Source of the DNA: DASSUC01 sp035649895
Lineage (GTDB): Bacteria; Actinomycetota; Actinomycetes; Mycobacteriales; Micromonosporaceae
Assembly (NCBI GenBank): GCA_035649895.1
Contig: DASRIS010000180.1
Coordinates: 1 to 16,300, forward strand
DNA: 16,300 nt
Reading direction: 5' to 3'
Shown in pieces: positions 1 to 6,823 of this stretch. Below the pieces are notes generated by a model, which searched no databases, was not told where the DNA came from, and saw only the letters and a program-made list of their open reading frames with translations. Within the stretch, counting starts at the first letter, position 1. Every line of letters starts with the position of its first letter. Position numbers and translations under genes: made by a program.

Positions 1-156
1 TAGCACGCCGGCGAAGAAGTCCAGGTAGGTGCGGCCGGTCGCGTCGGTCACCCGGCAGCCCTCGCCGGAGACGATCTCCATGGGCTCGTCGTAGTAGAGC
101 ATCAGCCAGGACGGCAGCACGGCCTTGTGCCGGGCGAGCAGGTCGTCGGTCGTCAT
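1..156 (-). CDS. Class III aminotransferase, N-terminal part only
   Basis: The reverse strand from the ATG at 156 reads 52 codons to the window edge without a stop. The peptide begins MTTDDLLARHKAVLPSW and continues through a glycine-rich segment to TGRTYLDFFAGV. That is the typical N-terminal strand region of PLP-dependent class III aminotransferases (4-aminobutyrate, acetylornithine and related omega-aminotransferases), where 'G..D..G..YLDF.aG' is conserved. The catalytic lysine and cofactor site lie outside the window, so substrate cannot be assigned. An AAGGGG Shine-Dalgarno seven bases upstream of the ATG supports the start. The gene is transcribed away from the rest of the window. Class is fairly sure; exact enzyme unknown. 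Confidence 0.8.
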   Translation of the reverse strand, partial: MTTDDLLARHKAVLPSWLMLYYDEPMEIVSGEGCRVTDATGRTYLDFFAGVL

Positions 157-400
157 GGTCAAACCCCTTCCCGGGTACGGCGTCCGCCAGGTCTACCCCT
201 GGCACGCTCGCACCCGTCCCCGACCGTGGCAAGAGCCGTCCTCAACCGGCGCCCGTTGCGTTGAACCACACCCGGCCTCGGCACGTGGATACGCATTGAC
301 GGTCGCAAGGGTCATGGGAGGAGTGGCACAACGCCATGGAGGCTCCCGCGCCCGGCGAGCCGAGGCCGCGCTCGAAAGCGGCTGAGGACACCGAAGGCGG

Positions 401-872
401 TCAGGCGTCCACTGTGGCCTTTACTGGCGCCGCGCGGCGGCGCCCGTACGGGGTAAGGCCCCAAGGCTTGAACATGGCGATGAGGGACGCCGCGAGCAGG
501 GCGGTGCCGGAGACGAACGCCGGGAACAGCAGGTCCTGCGGGATCCGCCCGAGCCGGTCGGCCAGCGTGGGGTCGACACGGGTGGCCTCGGCCGCCGCCG
601 TGGTCACCCGGGGCTCCAGCAGGACCAGCACCAGGCCGCTGAGCACCAGGTTGATCAGGAGCTTGGTCGCCACCCACCAGTAGCGCAGCACTCCCCACCT
701 GCTGGACAGCCCCAGCAGCAGCCCGGTCCCGAGGGCGGTCAGCCCGAAGATGAGCAGCAGGGGGTACCGCGAAGGTGTCCAGCGCCAGGTAGCTGGCCGC
801 GACCCGGTCCGGGCCGCTGCTGCCCACGTTAGGCGCGTCCACGCGGGCCCGCACAGCGAGCGCCACCGGCAC
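401..872 (-). pseudogene. Broken small integral membrane protein gene (frameshift, missing first helix)
   Basis: Two overlapping reading frames together make one recognisable membrane protein. From about 872 the first frame reads through RVAASYLALDTFAVP and then loses sense. The second frame, from about 760 to the stop at 401-403, gives LLLIFGLTALGTGLLLGLSS, then a YWWVATKLL-type helix, then a third helix ending in KPWGLTPYGRRR. Removing one G from the run of five at 760-764 joins the frames into a continuous sequence of about 156 residues. Similar actinobacterial proteins of about 150-160 residues have four helices, the first carrying a 'TAHV..SVGWLG'-like segment. I find no trace of it in any frame between 872 and the methyltransferase stop at 924. 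This suggests 5' truncation plus frameshift, so a decaying gene rather than a simple sequencing error. The 5' boundary is uncertain (GTG at 872 or 874). Function unknown. Confidence 0.6.
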
Positions 873-923
873 ACCCTGCGACGCGCCCCGCCGGGCCGCG
901 TCCCGCCAGCGGCGTTGCCACCG

Positions 924-1727
924 TCAGTCGTCCCGGCCCAGCTCCCAGAACGCGACCGCGGCAGCGGCCGCCACGTTCAGCGAGTCGACCCCGCGGCGCA
1001 TGGGGATGGCCACGCGGGCGTCACTGAGCCGCATGGCCGCCTCGGTAAGGCCGGCGCCCTCAGCGCCGAGCATCAAAGCGGTACGCCGGCGCTGTGCGGG
1101 CGAGAGCCGCTGGATCGGGATGGCGTCGGCCGACGGTGTGAGCGCGAGTACCGTGAAGCCGGCCGTCCGGACGTCGGCGACGCCTTCGGGCCACGGGTCG
1201 ACCTTGGCGTACGGAACGGCGAACACCTGGCCCATGCTCACCCGTACGCTGCGCCGGTAGAGCGGGTCCGCGCACGTCGGCGAGAGCAGTACGGCGTCGA
1301 CCCCCAACGCCGCGGCGCCCCGGAAGATCGCGCCCAGGTTCGTGTGGTTGTTCAGGTCCTCGAGCAGCGCCACGCGCCGCGCCGGCCGGAGCACCTCGTC
1401 AACCGGGGGAAGCGGCTTACGGTGGAAGCTCGCGAGCACCCCGCGGTGGACGTGGAAGCCGGTCACCCGCTGCAGCACCTCCTGCGTGGCGGCGAAGGCC
1501 GGCGTGCCGGCGCCGGTCAGGTCGGCGAGCTGGCCGGTCCGCTTCACGTCGAGCAGGTAGGACCGGGGGTGGTAGCCGGCGCGCAGGGCGCGGCGCAGCA
1601 CCAGCTCGCCCTCTGCGATGAACAGTCCGTGCGGCGGCTCCCACCGCGTCCGTAGCTCCACGTCCGTCAGCGCCCGGTAGTCGGCGAGGCGCGGGTCGTC
1701 GGGGTCGGTGACAAGCGTGGCCGGCAC
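924..1727 (-). CDS. SpoU/TrmH-family RNA 2'-O-methyltransferase
   Basis: This 267-residue protein has the SPOUT methyltransferase signatures in order: motif 1 (NLGAIFRGAAALGVDAVLL, residues 130-148), motif 2 (LMLGAEGAGL, about 219-228) and motif 3 (IPMRRGVDSLNVAAAAAV, 241-258). These build the knotted SAM-binding site. N130 and R136 of motif 1 and the SLN of motif 3 are the expected catalytic and binding positions. The N-terminal about 110 residues resemble the L30e-like RNA-binding domain of the family. Such enzymes transfer a methyl group to a ribose 2'-OH in rRNA or tRNA; the target base cannot be read from sequence. I chose the GTG at 1727 because GGAAGA lies ten bases upstream and the family homology begins there. 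The frame stays open to 1850, but that part runs through hairpin DNA. A broken membrane-protein gene follows 51 bases after the stop. Confidence 0.88.
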   Translation of the reverse strand: MPATLVTDPDDPRLADYRALTDVELRTRWEPPHGLFIAEGELVLRRALRAGYHPRSYLLDVKRTGQLADLTGAGTPAFAATQEVLQRVTGFHVHRGVLASFHRKPLPPVDEVLRPARRVALLEDLNNHTNLGAIFRGAAALGVDAVLLSPTCADPLYRRSVRVSMGQVFAVPYAKVDPWPEGVADVRTAGFTVLALTPSADAIPIQRLSPAQRRRTALMLGAEGAGLTEAAMRLSDARVAIPMRRGVDSLNVAAAAAVAFWELGRDD

Positions 1728-1762
1728 GGAGCCCGATTCTTCCGCACACCAGGGCCGGCCCG

Positions 1763-1811
1763 TCGCAGCACGCCCAGTGCTGCGAGCCGGCGGGAGCGCC
1801 AGCTCGCCGGC
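1763..1811. repeat. Two adjacent short hairpins
   Basis: Hairpin one has nine-base arms at 1763-1771 and 1777-1785 (TCGCAGCAC / GTGCTGCGA) with a five-base loop. Hairpin two has GCCGGCG at 1786-1792 and CGCCGGC at 1805-1811, with further AGC/GCT pairing inside. With the larger palindrome at 1811-1857 they form three contiguous stem-loops. On the minus strand they lie downstream of the SPFH gene and upstream of the methyltransferase, so they could assist termination or form part of the methyltransferase leader RNA. Confidence 0.55.
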
Positions 1812-1857
1812 TGACGGGTGGCCTTCCCCGCGCTGCGCGGGGAAGGCCACCCGTCAG
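1811..1857 (-). terminator. Perfect 22-bp hairpin terminator after the SPFH gene
   Basis: Arms at 1811-1832 and 1836-1857 are exact reverse complements of 22 bases, separated by a 3-base loop (CTG). It begins 25 bases after the SPFH stop codon on the minus strand. There is no T tract, as is common for hairpin terminators in high-GC actinobacteria. The stem would terminate nfeD-SPFH transcription before the methyltransferase gene. Confidence 0.8.
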
Positions 1858-1881
1858 GGACCAGCCGACGTAGGTATGGAG

Positions 1882-3162
1882 CTAGGCAGGCTCGGCCCGC
1901 CGCTGCGGGTCAGGCAGGCCCGACGCGGTCGGCGCAGCCGCCGACGGGGTGCCAGCCAGCCCGCTCGTCAGGGCGGCCGGGCCGTTGCCAAGCTCCGGCC
2001 GGCCGCCCGAAGCTTGCACCTTCGCCATCTCCAGCTCGGCCTCGACCGCCTTGACGGCCGCCTCGGCCGCCCGGGCCGCCTCGTTGGCCTCGGCCTCCAC
2101 CTCCGCCACGGCCGCCGCACGGTCGGCTGCGGCCCGGTCAGCTGCGGCGCGGTCCGCGGCAGCGGCACGGTCCGCCGCGGACGCCCGGTCGGCGACGTCA
2201 CGGTCGGCCGCCGCCTGGTCACCCAAGGCCGGCTGCGCCCGGCCGGGCCGGGCGCCGTCCGCCGTGGAGCCGCGCAGCGAGCCCAGCCCGCCGAACGCCT
2301 CGCCGATGCCCTCCAGCGCCCGGGTCATCTCGGCCGGCACGATCCACACCTTGTTGGACGGTCCGGCCGCGATCTGCGGCAGCGCCTGAAGGTACTGGTA
2401 CGCCATCACCTTCTCGTCCGGGTTGGCCTGGTGGACCGCGTCGAAGACGGTCCGGATCGCCTTGGCCTGCCCCTCGGCCTGCAGGATCCGCGACTGGCGC
2501 TCGCCCTCGGCGCGCAGCACGGCCGCCTGCTTCTCGCCCTCGGCCGTGAGGATCTGCGCCTGCTTGTGGCCCTCGGCGTTGAGGATCGCGGCGCGACGGT
2601 CCCGCTCGGCGCGCATCTGCTTCTCCATGGAGTCGCGGATGCTGGGCGGCGGCTCGATCGCCTTGATCTCGACCCGGGTCACCTTGATGCCCCAGCGGCC
2701 GGTCGTCTCGTCCAGCACCCCGGACAGGTGCCGGTTGATCTCCTCGCGGCTGGTCAGCGCCCGCTCCAGGTCGAGCGAGCCGATGACGTTGCGCAGCGTG
2801 GTCACCGTCAGCTGCTCGATGGCCTGGAGGAAGTTGGCGATCTCGTACGTGGCCCGGACCGGGTCGACCACCTTGAAGTAAAGAACCGTGTCGATAGAGA
2901 CGACCAGGTTGTCCGACGTGATGACCGGCTGCGGCGGGAAGCTGACCACCTGCTCCCGCATGTCCACCTTGGTGCGGACCGCGTCGATGAACGGCACCAG
3001 CAGGTTGAGGCCGGGCTTGAGCGTGCGATGGTACCGGCCGAGCCGCTCAACGACGTCCATGCGCTGCTGCGGCACGATGCGCACCGAACGGATCAGGGTG
3101 ATCACCACGATCAGCGCGAGCGCCGCAATGAGCACCGTTACGAAGACCTCACCGGGACCCAA
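1882..3162 (-). CDS. SPFH/Band 7 (stomatin-type) membrane-anchored protein with long repetitive tail
   Basis: The 426-residue product has one N-terminal membrane helix (about 7-25) and an SPFH domain (about 28-190; landmarks RLGRYHRTLKPGLNLLVPFID and VEIKAIEPPPSI). A hydrophilic helix follows with four 11-residue repeats around AEG (about 192-235: ILNAEGHKQAQ, ILTAEGEKQAA, VLRAEGERQSR, ILQAEGQAKA), typical of stomatin/QmcA oligomerisation. A second conserved block (YQYLQALPQIA...KVWIVP, 256-276) ends the usual family core. After residue 300 there is an unusual Ala/Asp/Arg-rich tail (AADRAAADRAAADR-like, about 318-351), a charged predicted helix to 382, and a Pro/Ser/Ala end. Such proteins form oligomeric scaffolds in membrane microdomains; M. 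tuberculosis Rv1488 sits in a similar context. The start is TTG at 3162, one base after the nfeD stop, with GGAGG seven bases upstream. Confidence 0.9.
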   Translation of the reverse strand: MGPGEVFVTVLIAALALIVVITLIRSVRIVPQQRMDVVERLGRYHRTLKPGLNLLVPFIDAVRTKVDMREQVVSFPPQPVITSDNLVVSIDTVLYFKVVDPVRATYEIANFLQAIEQLTVTTLRNVIGSLDLERALTSREEINRHLSGVLDETTGRWGIKVTRVEIKAIEPPPSIRDSMEKQMRAERDRRAAILNAEGHKQAQILTAEGEKQAAVLRAEGERQSRILQAEGQAKAIRTVFDAVHQANPDEKVMAYQYLQALPQIAAGPSNKVWIVPAEMTRALEGIGEAFGGLGSLRGSTADGARPGRAQPALGDQAAADRDVADRASAADRAAAADRAAADRAAADRAAAVAEVEAEANEAARAAEAAVKAVEAELEMAKVQASGGRPELGNGPAALTSGLAGTPSAAAPTASGLPDPQRRAEPA

Positions 3163-3174
3163 CTCATTCCCTCC
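3160..3174 (-). promoter_or_regulatory. Shine-Dalgarno fixing a TTG start for the SPFH gene
   Basis: On the minus strand GGAGG (3170-3174) is followed by a 7-base spacer and TTG (3160-3162). The spacer contains the nfeD stop codon TGA (3164-3166), so the two genes are probably translationally coupled. An ATG at 3165-3167 is in another frame and opens only a nine-codon peptide. Confidence 0.75.
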
Positions 3175-3595
3175 AGACCAGCGCCGTAGCGCCCTTGACC
3201 TCTATCACGCGCACCCGCTCCCCCGGCGGGATCACCTGTCTGGCGTCGTACGACCGGGCGCTCCACATCTCGCCACCCACCTTCACCAGGCCCCGGTCGA
3301 CGTCGACCTGCTCCAGCACCACGCCCTCGGAGCCTTCGATGGCCTCCAGGCCCATCTGCGCCGGGTCCGCGCCGGCGTGCAGGCGGTTGCGGATCGCCGG
3401 CCGCACCGCGACCAGGCCGAGCGAGGACACCAGGGCGAACACCAGGACCTGCACGGCGAGGTGGGCGCCGAGCGCCGCGGCCCCGGTCGCGGCGAGCGCA
3501 CCGGTCGCGAACATCAGCAGCACGAACGTGCCGGTGAACAGCTCGGCGACTGCGAGCAGAACTCCAGCGATGAGCCACCACACCCACTCGTCCAC
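3164..3595 (-). CDS. NfeD-like membrane protein (SPFH partner)
   Basis: This 143-residue protein starts VDEWVWWLIAGVLLAVAEL. It has two or three membrane segments within about residues 3-65, then a soluble C-terminal domain of about 70 residues (from EGVVLEQVDVDRGLVKVGGE to IPPGERVRVIEVKGATALVW). The 'G.V.V.GE.W.A' and 'I..G..V.V..V.G..L.V' patterns are those of the OB-fold NfeD C-terminal domain. NfeD proteins are nearly always encoded next to an SPFH/stomatin gene and are thought to work with it at the membrane; here the SPFH gene follows after one base. This is the short form without the ClpP-like protease domain. I prefer the GTG at 3595, since homologues begin at this tryptophan-rich helix, over an in-frame GTG at 3622. 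Neither has a convincing Shine-Dalgarno. It corresponds to Rv1487 in the mycobacterial order. Confidence 0.88.
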   Translation of the reverse strand: MDEWVWWLIAGVLLAVAELFTGTFVLLMFATGALAATGAAALGAHLAVQVLVFALVSSLGLVAVRPAIRNRLHAGADPAQMGLEAIEGSEGVVLEQVDVDRGLVKVGGEMWSARSYDARQVIPPGERVRVIEVKGATALVWRE

Positions 3596-3642
3596 CCCTG
3601 AATCGTGGCACGTCCGCGCCACCCCGGGCCAACCCGCGACGG

Positions 3643-3648
3643 TACGGT
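3643..3648 (+). promoter_or_regulatory. Candidate -10 box, leaderless start of the beta-lactamase-like gene
   Basis: TACGGT fits the TANNNT actinobacterial -10 pattern and ends six bases before the GTG at 3655, so transcription would start at or next to the start codon. No Shine-Dalgarno is present. No clear -35 seen. Confidence 0.5.
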
Positions 3649-3654
3649 GTCGGG

Positions 3655-4962
3655 GTGTCGATCCTGGCCGGGACCGCCCAGCGCGTCGACGATGTCGTCG
3701 CTCGTCTCCAAGCCCGCGGCCGGGTGCCGTCGCTCTCCGTCGGGGTGCTGCGCGACGGGACCCTGGTGCACGTCAGCGCCGCCGGGGAGGTGCCGTCCCC
3801 GGAGACCCAGTTCCGGATCGGCTCGGTCACCAAGACGTTCACCGCGGTCCTCGTGGCGCAGCTCAGCGACGAGGGGCTGCTCTCGCTGGACGACCCGGTC
3901 ACCAGCCACCTTCCGGGCGCCCCGGTCGGCGGCGTCTGCGTACGCCAGCTGGTCGCCCATGTCAGCGGCTTGCAGCGCGAGCCCGACGGCGAGTGGTGGG
4001 AGCGGGCCAGGGGCTGCGACGTGGACACGCTGCTGGCCGGCCTCACGCCGCAGAAGCTGGCCCTGCCGCCGCACGACCGCCACCACTACTCGAACCTCGC
4101 CTACGGCCTGCTCGGCGCGGTGCTCACCCGGGTAACCGGCGAGGAGTGGGCGGACCTGCTCACCAGTCGGCTGCTGGAGCCGCTGGAGCTACGGCGGACC
4201 ACCTATCACCCGCGGCCGCCGTACGCCCGCGGCTACGTCGTCCACCCGTGGTACGACACGCTGCGCGAGGAGCCGCGCCACGACGCCGGTGCGATGGCCC
4301 CGGCCGGGCAGCTCTGGTCGACGCTCGCCGACATGGCCGCGTGGGCCGGGTTCCTGTGCGACCCGCCGCCCGCGGTGCTGGCCCCGGCCACCCTGGCCCG
4401 GATGTGCGCGCCGGTGGCGCTGGCCGACATCGACACCTGGACCGCAGGCCACGGCCTCGGCATACAGCTGTGGCGCCGCGGCGAGCGGGTCTACATCGGA
4501 CACTCCGGCTCGATGCCGGGCTACCTCGCGCTGCTCGCCGTGCACCGGCCGTCCCGGACCGGGGTCGTGGCCTTCGCCAACGCCTACACGATGCGCGGCG
4601 GCTTCGTGACCCAGCTGCTCGGCCTGCTCACCGAGGTGCTGGACCGGGAGCCGCCGCCACGGCCACCGGCCTGGCGCGCGGCCCCCTGCCCGCCACCGGC
4701 CCAGGTCGCCGCGCTCTGCGGCCGCTGGTGGTGGATGGGCCAGGAGTACGCCGCCAGCTGGGACGCGCACGCCCGCGAGCTGGTCGTGACGCCGCTGGCG
4801 GTGCCGGGCGCGGTGCCGTGGCGGTTCGCCGAGGAGGGTCCGGACCGCTGGCGCGGCCGGTCGGGCATGAACGACGGCGAGGTACTTCAGGTACGCCGTA
4901 CCCCGGAGGGTGACGTGGCCGCGCTGGACATCGCCACGTTCGTCCTCACCCGTCGGCCGTGA
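3655..4962 (+). CDS. Serine hydrolase of the beta-lactamase/class C (penicillin-binding) family
   Basis: The 435-residue protein has the three active-site elements of the class C beta-lactamase/DD-peptidase fold: SxxK (SVTK, S57 and K60), YxN (Y145-S146-N147) and a third motif HSG (283-285, in IGHSGSMPGY) replacing KTG, as in many esterase-like members. S57 should be the acylated nucleophile. The core spans about residues 10-330; a C-terminal domain of about 100 residues (from about 345) is probably a lipocalin-like or family-specific extension. I see no signal peptide or membrane helix, so a cytoplasmic location is likely, which argues against a secreted resistance enzyme. Substrate could be an ester, amide or D-amino-acid peptide. 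Its last 17 bases overlap the end of the DUF3097 gene on the opposite strand. The GTG start has no ribosome-binding site and fits leaderless translation. Confidence 0.88.
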   Translation: MSILAGTAQRVDDVVARLQARGRVPSLSVGVLRDGTLVHVSAAGEVPSPETQFRIGSVTKTFTAVLVAQLSDEGLLSLDDPVTSHLPGAPVGGVCVRQLVAHVSGLQREPDGEWWERARGCDVDTLLAGLTPQKLALPPHDRHHYSNLAYGLLGAVLTRVTGEEWADLLTSRLLEPLELRRTTYHPRPPYARGYVVHPWYDTLREEPRHDAGAMAPAGQLWSTLADMAAWAGFLCDPPPAVLAPATLARMCAPVALADIDTWTAGHGLGIQLWRRGERVYIGHSGSMPGYLALLAVHRPSRTGVVAFANAYTMRGGFVTQLLGLLTEVLDREPPPRPPAWRAAPCPPPAQVAALCGRWWWMGQEYAASWDAHARELVVTPLAVPGAVPWRFAEEGPDRWRGRSGMNDGEVLQVRRTPEGDVAALDIATFVLTRRP

Positions 4963-5755
4963 CGAAGTCGATCAGCCGCTCGACCGCGTTGACCAGCGGC
5001 GTCTCAACGTCGTGGTAGGAGCGCACCCCGGCGAGCACCCGCCGCCACATCTCCGGCACGTCAGCCACGCCGAGGGCGGCGCAGACGCCCTCCTTCCACG
5101 GCCGGCCGGGCGGCACCTCCGGCCAGGCGGCCACGCCGACCCGGGCCGGCTTCACCGCCTGCCACACGTCCACGTACGGGTGCCCGGTGACCAGCACATG
5201 CGGGCCGGCCACGGCGGCGACCAGCCGGCTCTCCTTGGAGCCGGGCACCAGGTGGTCGACGAGCACGCCGAGGCGCCGGCCAGGCCCTGGGGCGAAGCCG
5301 CGCACCGCGCCGGCGAGGTGGTCCAGGCCGTCCAGCGGCTCCACCACGACGCCCTCCACCCGCAGGTCGTCGCCCCAGACGCGCTCCACGAGCTCGGCGT
5401 CGTGCCGGCCCTCCACCCAGATCCGGCTGGCCCGGGCGACCCGCGCCGGCTGGTCGGCGACGGCGAAGGAGCCCGAGGCGGTGACCCGCCGGCCGGGCGG
5501 GGCCGGGGCAGCGGCCGGCCGGCGCAGCGTGACCACGGCGCCGTCCAGCAGGAACGCGGCCGGCAGTAGCGGGAAGTGCCGGCGCCGGTTGCTGCGGTCG
5601 GCCAGCACCACCGCGCCGGCCTCGAACCCGACGACCGCGCCGCAGAAGCCAGACTCGGCGTCCTCCACCACCAGCCCCGGCTCGGCGTCCACCTCGGGCA
5701 CCACCCGTCGCCGGCGCCAGTCCCCGGCGAGCACGTCAGACCCGTACCTGCCCAT
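4946..5755 (-). CDS. DUF3097 family protein
   Basis: This 269-residue protein begins MGRYGSDVLAGDWRRRRVVPEV and matches the actinobacterial DUF3097 family, whose function is not established. After a basic N-terminal segment comes VEDAESGFCGAVVGFEAGAVVLADR, a likely small beta-domain. The central segment (RIWVEGRHDAELVERVWGDD, then VVVEPLDGLDHL, then RLGVLVDHLVPGSKESRL) looks Toprim-like, with an acidic residue after the first strand and an aspartate in a later strand; that comparison is my inference. The C-terminus (GHPYVDVWQAVKPARVG...WPEVPPGRPWKEG) is also characteristic. I chose the ATG at 5755; the frame stays open upstream to about 6514 but reads as nonsense there. A TAACGT box eight bases before the ATG suggests a leaderless mRNA. 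The 3' end overlaps the convergent hydrolase gene by 17 bases. Confidence 0.85.
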   Translation of the reverse strand: MGRYGSDVLAGDWRRRRVVPEVDAEPGLVVEDAESGFCGAVVGFEAGAVVLADRSNRRRHFPLLPAAFLLDGAVVTLRRPAAAPAPPGRRVTASGSFAVADQPARVARASRIWVEGRHDAELVERVWGDDLRVEGVVVEPLDGLDHLAGAVRGFAPGPGRRLGVLVDHLVPGSKESRLVAAVAGPHVLVTGHPYVDVWQAVKPARVGVAAWPEVPPGRPWKEGVCAALGVADVPEMWRRVLAGVRSYHDVETPLVNAVERLIDFVTADG

Positions 5756-5763
5756 GACCGGCG

Positions 5764-5769
5764 ACGTTA
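5764..5769 (-). promoter_or_regulatory. Candidate -10 box for the DUF3097 gene
   Basis: TAACGT on the minus strand lies eight bases before the ATG at 5755, with no Shine-Dalgarno between. It fits leaderless expression like several other genes here. Confidence 0.4.
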
Positions 5770-5995
5770 GCGGGCCGCCGGGCCAGGCTGCCGCCGCCGC
5801 GCCGTAGGGCCCGCCAGCCGCGGGAGCCCGACACGCTGCCGGAGCCGGCAACACCTTTAGTGCCGCAGGGCCTGTCACACCGTAGAGACCCCGATATACC
5901 ACAGAGACCCGACACTTCATACGTGACCAACGCAGCAAGCCAAGTGCCGCAACGGTAATGCTTGCGTGGGGAAGACATCCCGCCTGCTCAGCACG

Positions 5996-6001
5996 TACCC
6001 T
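5996..6001 (+). promoter_or_regulatory. Candidate -10 box for the hypothetical gene at 6009
   Basis: TACCCT ends seven bases before the ATG at 6009. No Shine-Dalgarno is present, consistent with a leaderless transcript. The rest of 5770-5995 holds no gene I can support. Confidence 0.45.
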
Positions 6002-6008
6002 AGCCAAC

Positions 6009-6800
6009 ATGTCTCCCGCAGTGAGCGCCACGACACTGGGAGTCCGCCGGTGCACCCGGTTCGTGGCATGGGTACGCGCCTGGCGGGCTGGCCTCGTGCC
6101 GTACGACGAGGTGGCCGAGGAGATCGCGGCAGGCGAGGAGCACCTGGTCGCCGACGCGCCAGGCGCCTGGACGGACGTCTCGCTGCGGGACGCGCTCGCC
6201 GCCCTGTCAAAGCTCCACCCGGACGAGGTCCGGCTGGTCCTGCCCGCTCCGGGCGACCCGCGCGGCCTGCCCGGGCCGGGCACCCCGTTCACCGGCGCGG
6301 CGCTGCTGGCCGGCGAGGGCGTGCTGGCCGGGCCGTACGGCTTCGTGCCGGAGGTGCGCACGCACACCTCCGGGTCCGGGGACACGTTCTCCACCGTGCT
6401 GTGGCGCTGCCTGCCGCTGCCGGGCACCGCGCTGACCCGTACCAGTGAGCCCAGCTCAGCCGAGGCGGAGAGCGAGCTGGCCTTGGCGCTGGCTGAGGCG
6501 ACCGCGGCCATCACCCGCCTGGATGTCGCACGCTGGCGGCCGGAGCTGTCCGGCGCGCTCGCCGCGCTGCGCCGCCGGGACGACGGCTGCGACCTGCCGC
6601 CCGGGTACGACCAGCGGGCCCGCCGGCTCTACGCCCGGGCCAGCATGCTGGACCGGGTGCTGGCGCTCGCCGAGCAGTCCGCGCCGGGCGGCGCGGTGAA
6701 CACGTACGAGGCGCAGCGGCGCGACGCGGCCCTGCGCCCGCTGATGACCGCCTGCCGGCGGGCGCTCGTTGCCGCCTGCAACGCGCCGCTGGCGGCCTAG
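6009..6800 (+). CDS. Conserved actinobacterial hypothetical protein
   Basis: The 263-residue product (MSPAVSATTLGVRRCTRFVAWVRAWRAG...) has no catalytic motif, signal peptide or membrane helix that I recognise. It is mostly alpha-helical in character. Blocks that look conserved are the N-terminal helix with VPYDEVAEEI, a central LVLPAPGDPRGLPGPG stretch followed by FTGAALLAGEGV, and a GFVPEV..HTSGSGDTF segment. Position and orientation (opposite strand, converging on ferrochelatase) match M. tuberculosis Rv1486c, a conserved hypothetical next to hemZ, so I suspect it is the counterpart. The ATG at 6009 is favoured by a TACCCT box seven bases upstream. Its TAG stop lies inside a hairpin shared with the hemH stop. 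Confidence 0.75.
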   Translation: MSPAVSATTLGVRRCTRFVAWVRAWRAGLVPYDEVAEEIAAGEEHLVADAPGAWTDVSLRDALAALSKLHPDEVRLVLPAPGDPRGLPGPGTPFTGAALLAGEGVLAGPYGFVPEVRTHTSGSGDTFSTVLWRCLPLPGTALTRTSEPSSAEAESELALALAEATAAITRLDVARWRPELSGALAALRRRDDGCDLPPGYDQRARRLYARASMLDRVLALAEQSAPGGAVNTYEAQRRDAALRPLMTACRRALVAACNAPLAA

Positions 6801-6823
6801 CGTCCGGTCAGGACGCTAGGCCG
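6793..6823. terminator. Bidirectional terminator containing both stop codons
   Basis: Thirteen-base arms at 6793-6805 and 6811-6823 (CGGCCTAGCGTCC / GGACGCTAGGCCG) are exact complements with a five-base loop. The left arm includes the TAG of the plus-strand hypothetical gene (6798-6800). The right arm includes the TAG of the minus-strand ferrochelatase gene (6816-6818). It can terminate both convergent transcripts. Confidence 0.8.

Noticed and set aside
157..400. A gene between the aminotransferase and the broken membrane-protein gene
   Set aside because: Short open frames here lack ribosome-binding sites and protein-like composition; I see only the aminotransferase upstream region.
1708..3189. 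Long plus-strand open frame of 493 codons
   Set aside because: It runs antisense to the SPFH gene and is Arg/Gly/Leu-rich nonsense caused by GC codon bias; the minus-strand product is a clear SPFH protein.
3596..3622. Earlier GTG start of nfeD at 3622
   Set aside because: It adds nine residues without family similarity and no better ribosome-binding site; kept only as an alternative.
3195..4913. Long plus-strand open frame of 572 codons
   Set aside because: It crosses nfeD in antisense and then the beta-lactamase gene in another frame. No domain is visible and the composition is shadow-like.
3655..4962. The beta-lactamase-like gene as an antibiotic-resistance determinant
   Set aside because: No secretion signal is visible and the third motif is HSG rather than KTG, which fits the broader esterase/peptidase group.
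5756..6514. Upstream extension of the DUF3097 frame to 6514
   Set aside because: The added residues lie antisense to the hypothetical gene and have no family similarity; the ATG at 5755 with its -10-like box fits homologue starts.
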